Notes under the pieces: model-generated
The model's database searches: none
Told to the model about the DNA's origin: nothing
The model's input: the letters and a program-made list of their open reading frames with translations, nothing else
Assembly (NCBI GenBank): GCA_947501695.1
Contig: CANMWO010000002.1
Coordinates: forward strand, 434,001-498,000
From: an uncultured Sphingomonadaceae bacterium
GTDB lineage: Bacteria > Pseudomonadota > Alphaproteobacteria > Sphingomonadales > Sphingomonadaceae
Direction: 5' to 3'
DNA length: 64,000 bases
Program-made: the position numbers and the translations under genes
In this document: in pieces, positions 62,643 through 64,000 of the stretch
Numbering within the stretch: the first letter of the stretch is position 1
How the letters are laid out: the number at the start of each line of letters is the position of its first letter

Positions 62643-62912
62643 TTAAGCGACGTCTCCATCGACAGGTTCGTGCAGATCATGGCCGTCAACCTGGAGCAGC
62701 CCCTCCATCACTGCGCAAGCGACCATATGGGTGCGGTTTTTTGCACGAAGCTTCAGCCGCACGTTCTCGACATGGCGGTCCACCGTCCGCGGCGCTATAT
62801 CAATATGCTGCGCCACTTCCTTGGTTGACAGCCCTTGGGCGATAAACTCCAGTATCTCATGCTCTCTCAGCGTGAGCACAGGACCGCTGGTCAAACTCTT
62901 TTGCTGTAACAT
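62643..62912 (-). CDS. Stand-alone LuxR-type HTH regulator
   Basis: An 89-residue protein consisting of little more than a LuxR/FixJ C-terminal HTH (LTLREHEILEFIAQGLSTKEVAQHIDIAPRTVDRHVENVRLKLRAKNRTHMVACAVMEGL). No receiver or autoinducer domain is present, so it belongs to the small GerE-like regulators. It is divergent from the Crp/Fnr gene across 530 bases. Confidence 0.88.
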   Translation of the reverse strand: MLQQKSLTSGPVLTLREHEILEFIAQGLSTKEVAQHIDIAPRTVDRHVENVRLKLRAKNRTHMVACAVMEGLLQVDGHDLHEPVDGDVA

Positions 62913-63442
62913 CACGAGGCTTACCTTCTATAGTATCGGACAGGTTACAAAACCTGCCGACGAACAAATGCCCCCATTTGTCTCTGTCCTATGGCTGCCA
63001 GCAATAATAACCCTGTGCGCTGGCACGCACATAGTGCGGTCCTGAAAGACCTATTCATTTGATTGTTGGTGGTTCCCTCCCCAACAACTCGTCGCATCAC
63101 ATATATCGTCGTAACATTGTCCTCCGACGATGTGCATTCTTTTACCTGCTTAGTACCGGTTGGAGATAGGATAAAAACGTCCATACCAACCGCTTGTATT
63201 TACAGTAATTTACATCTTATGTCCAATCCATCGGTAAATTTACCTAGTAAAAACTACCACGCAAAATCGCTTGGGAAACAGAACAGGCGAATCGCTGGAT
63301 AGACCAAATTCGGTCTCCTGCCCTACATAACGCTCACAAAACAAAAACAAGGTCGCATCTGAGGCCGGGTTGATATTCTGGGAATATCGGTCCGGAACAT
63401 AGGAAAAAGGGTCGTGCTGAGGTCTTAGAGGAGACAGCACGG
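62913..63442. promoter_or_regulatory. Long regulatory gap with two palindromes
   Basis: A 530-base region between divergent regulator genes, with no credible ORF. It holds a perfect 12-bp palindrome GGTAAATTTACC (63233-63244) and an inverted repeat GATATTC-TGG-GAATATC (63372-63388), the latter 54 bases before the Crp/Fnr start. Either could be an operator for these or outside regulators. Confidence 0.45.
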
Positions 63443-64000
63443 ATGCAATCGCTATTAACCGCACCTGCCATGATGCAGGGGCTTCATTCAAACTTGCGCT
63501 CGACCACTTTACGGTTTCGCGCAGGTCAATTAATCTTCGACGAAGGACAGAAAGCCAGCCGCTGGTATGAAGTGGTGCAGGGCACCGTTCGTACGTGCCG
63601 CTTCCATATGGATGGCCACCGGCATCTGACCGGGTTTTTCTTCAGCGGCGACGTTTTCGGCGCCGACTATGGTACCTATGGGACAGCTGCAGAGGCTGTA
63701 ACAGACGTCGTCGTGCGCTGTTATCGGGTCGGAGATATTACACAGGATTCGACGCCAAAGCCGCAGCTGGATGAGGCCGTTTCGATATTGTTTCGCGCCA
63801 TGTCGACAGCACAACGCTATCTGTTCATCATGGGCCACCGGACCGCGACCGAAAAGCTAGCGGCCTTTCTACTCTGTCTGAAACAGCAAGCCAATGACGA
63901 TCCCAACATCTTTGTTCCGATGTCGCGGAGCGACATTGCGGATTTCCTCGGTCTAACGGTTCATACAGTCAGTCGGACTTTTACGGATCTGGCGCGCCGC
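63443..64000 (+). CDS. Crp/Fnr-family regulator (3' end outside window)
   Basis: The ATG at 63443 follows GAGGAG by nine bases. The frame stays open to the window end (186 codons). It has a cNMP-binding-type beta-roll (LRFRAGQLIFDEGQKASRWYEVVQGTVR ... LTGFFFSGDVFGADYG), a dimer helix, and the start of a Crp-type HTH (MSRSDIADFLGLTVHTVSRTFTDLARR), close to FixK/FnrN recognition helices. The N-terminal Cys cluster of oxygen-sensing Fnr is absent, so it does not look like an iron-sulfur sensor. Confidence 0.9.
   Translation, partial: MQSLLTAPAMMQGLHSNLRSTTLRFRAGQLIFDEGQKASRWYEVVQGTVRTCRFHMDGHRHLTGFFFSGDVFGADYGTYGTAAEAVTDVVVRCYRVGDITQDSTPKPQLDEAVSILFRAMSTAQRYLFIMGHRTATEKLAAFLLCLKQQANDDPNIFVPMSRSDIADFLGLTVHTVSRTFTDLARR

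Overview
The window is chromosomal DNA of an alphaproteobacterium, most likely a marine-type member of the Sphingomonadales (Sphingorhabdus/Parasphingorhabdus/Sphingopyxis-like). This rests on recognised families rather than a database search: a SciP (DUF1153) CtrA-inhibitor gene, a DUF6491 secreted protein, the ubiE-ubiB-coaBC-dut block beside mutM-rpsT and dnaA, many small lipoproteins, and moderate GC. Most of the window is housekeeping sequence with short operons and frequent 1-4 base overlaps.

Layout. 1-3967: the tail of a winged-helix regulator, a polytopic VIT-domain protein with a C-terminal PEP-CTERM signal, an exosortase and a small EpsI-like protein, apparently one operon in which the sortase has a dedicated substrate. 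3948-9463: a complete RNA-repair locus. rtcA, an RlaP-type nucleotidyltransferase and rtcB lie on the minus strand. They are preceded by a near-consensus sigma-54 promoter, a strong hairpin and a canonical but odd tRNA (Pro UGG anticodon). Divergently lie rtcR (CARF plus sigma-54 AAA+) and a PNKP-like HAD phosphatase. 9493-12213: a large SF2 helicase with internal membrane segments, possibly defence-related. 12365-23071: tRNA-Arg, nth, dapB, sirtuin, moeB, dut, coaBC, ubiB, ubiE, mutM and rpsT. 23151-27273: a MarR-like regulator, a DUF4136 lipoprotein, and dnaA with DnaA boxes upstream. 27274-29340: tRNA-Val followed by the wreck of an integrated element (integrase C-terminus, VapE primase/helicase with several lesions) and an acyltransferase gene.

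29405-42787: TlpA-like thioredoxin lipoprotein, argH-lipoprotein-lysA-cysG-like operon, DUF2721 protein, a tiny transcription unit with a near-perfect Shine-Dalgarno sequence, tlyA, an MscS channel, a thiolase, an SDR lacking its usual catalytic Tyr/Lys, and a membrane protein paired with a metal-dependent hydrolase. 42820-54310: transporter, threonine aldolase, GGDEF/EAL protein, a photolyase-like protein that looks domain-permuted and is coupled to a 59-residue DNA-binding-like protein, tag, a sterol reductase/ICMT-like enzyme and a PQQ-type sugar dehydrogenase. 54306-64000: Nudix, CCA-adding enzyme, SDR, four copies of a short repeat (AAAGCGGAC core), NRDE protein, a bacterial indoleamine 2,3-dioxygenase with a divergent Lrp regulator, sciP, a serine hydrolase, a stand-alone LuxR-type HTH, and the start of a Crp/Fnr regulator cut by the window end.

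The most interesting systems are the sigma-54-driven hairpin-tRNA leader of the RNA-repair operon and the single-substrate exosortase locus.
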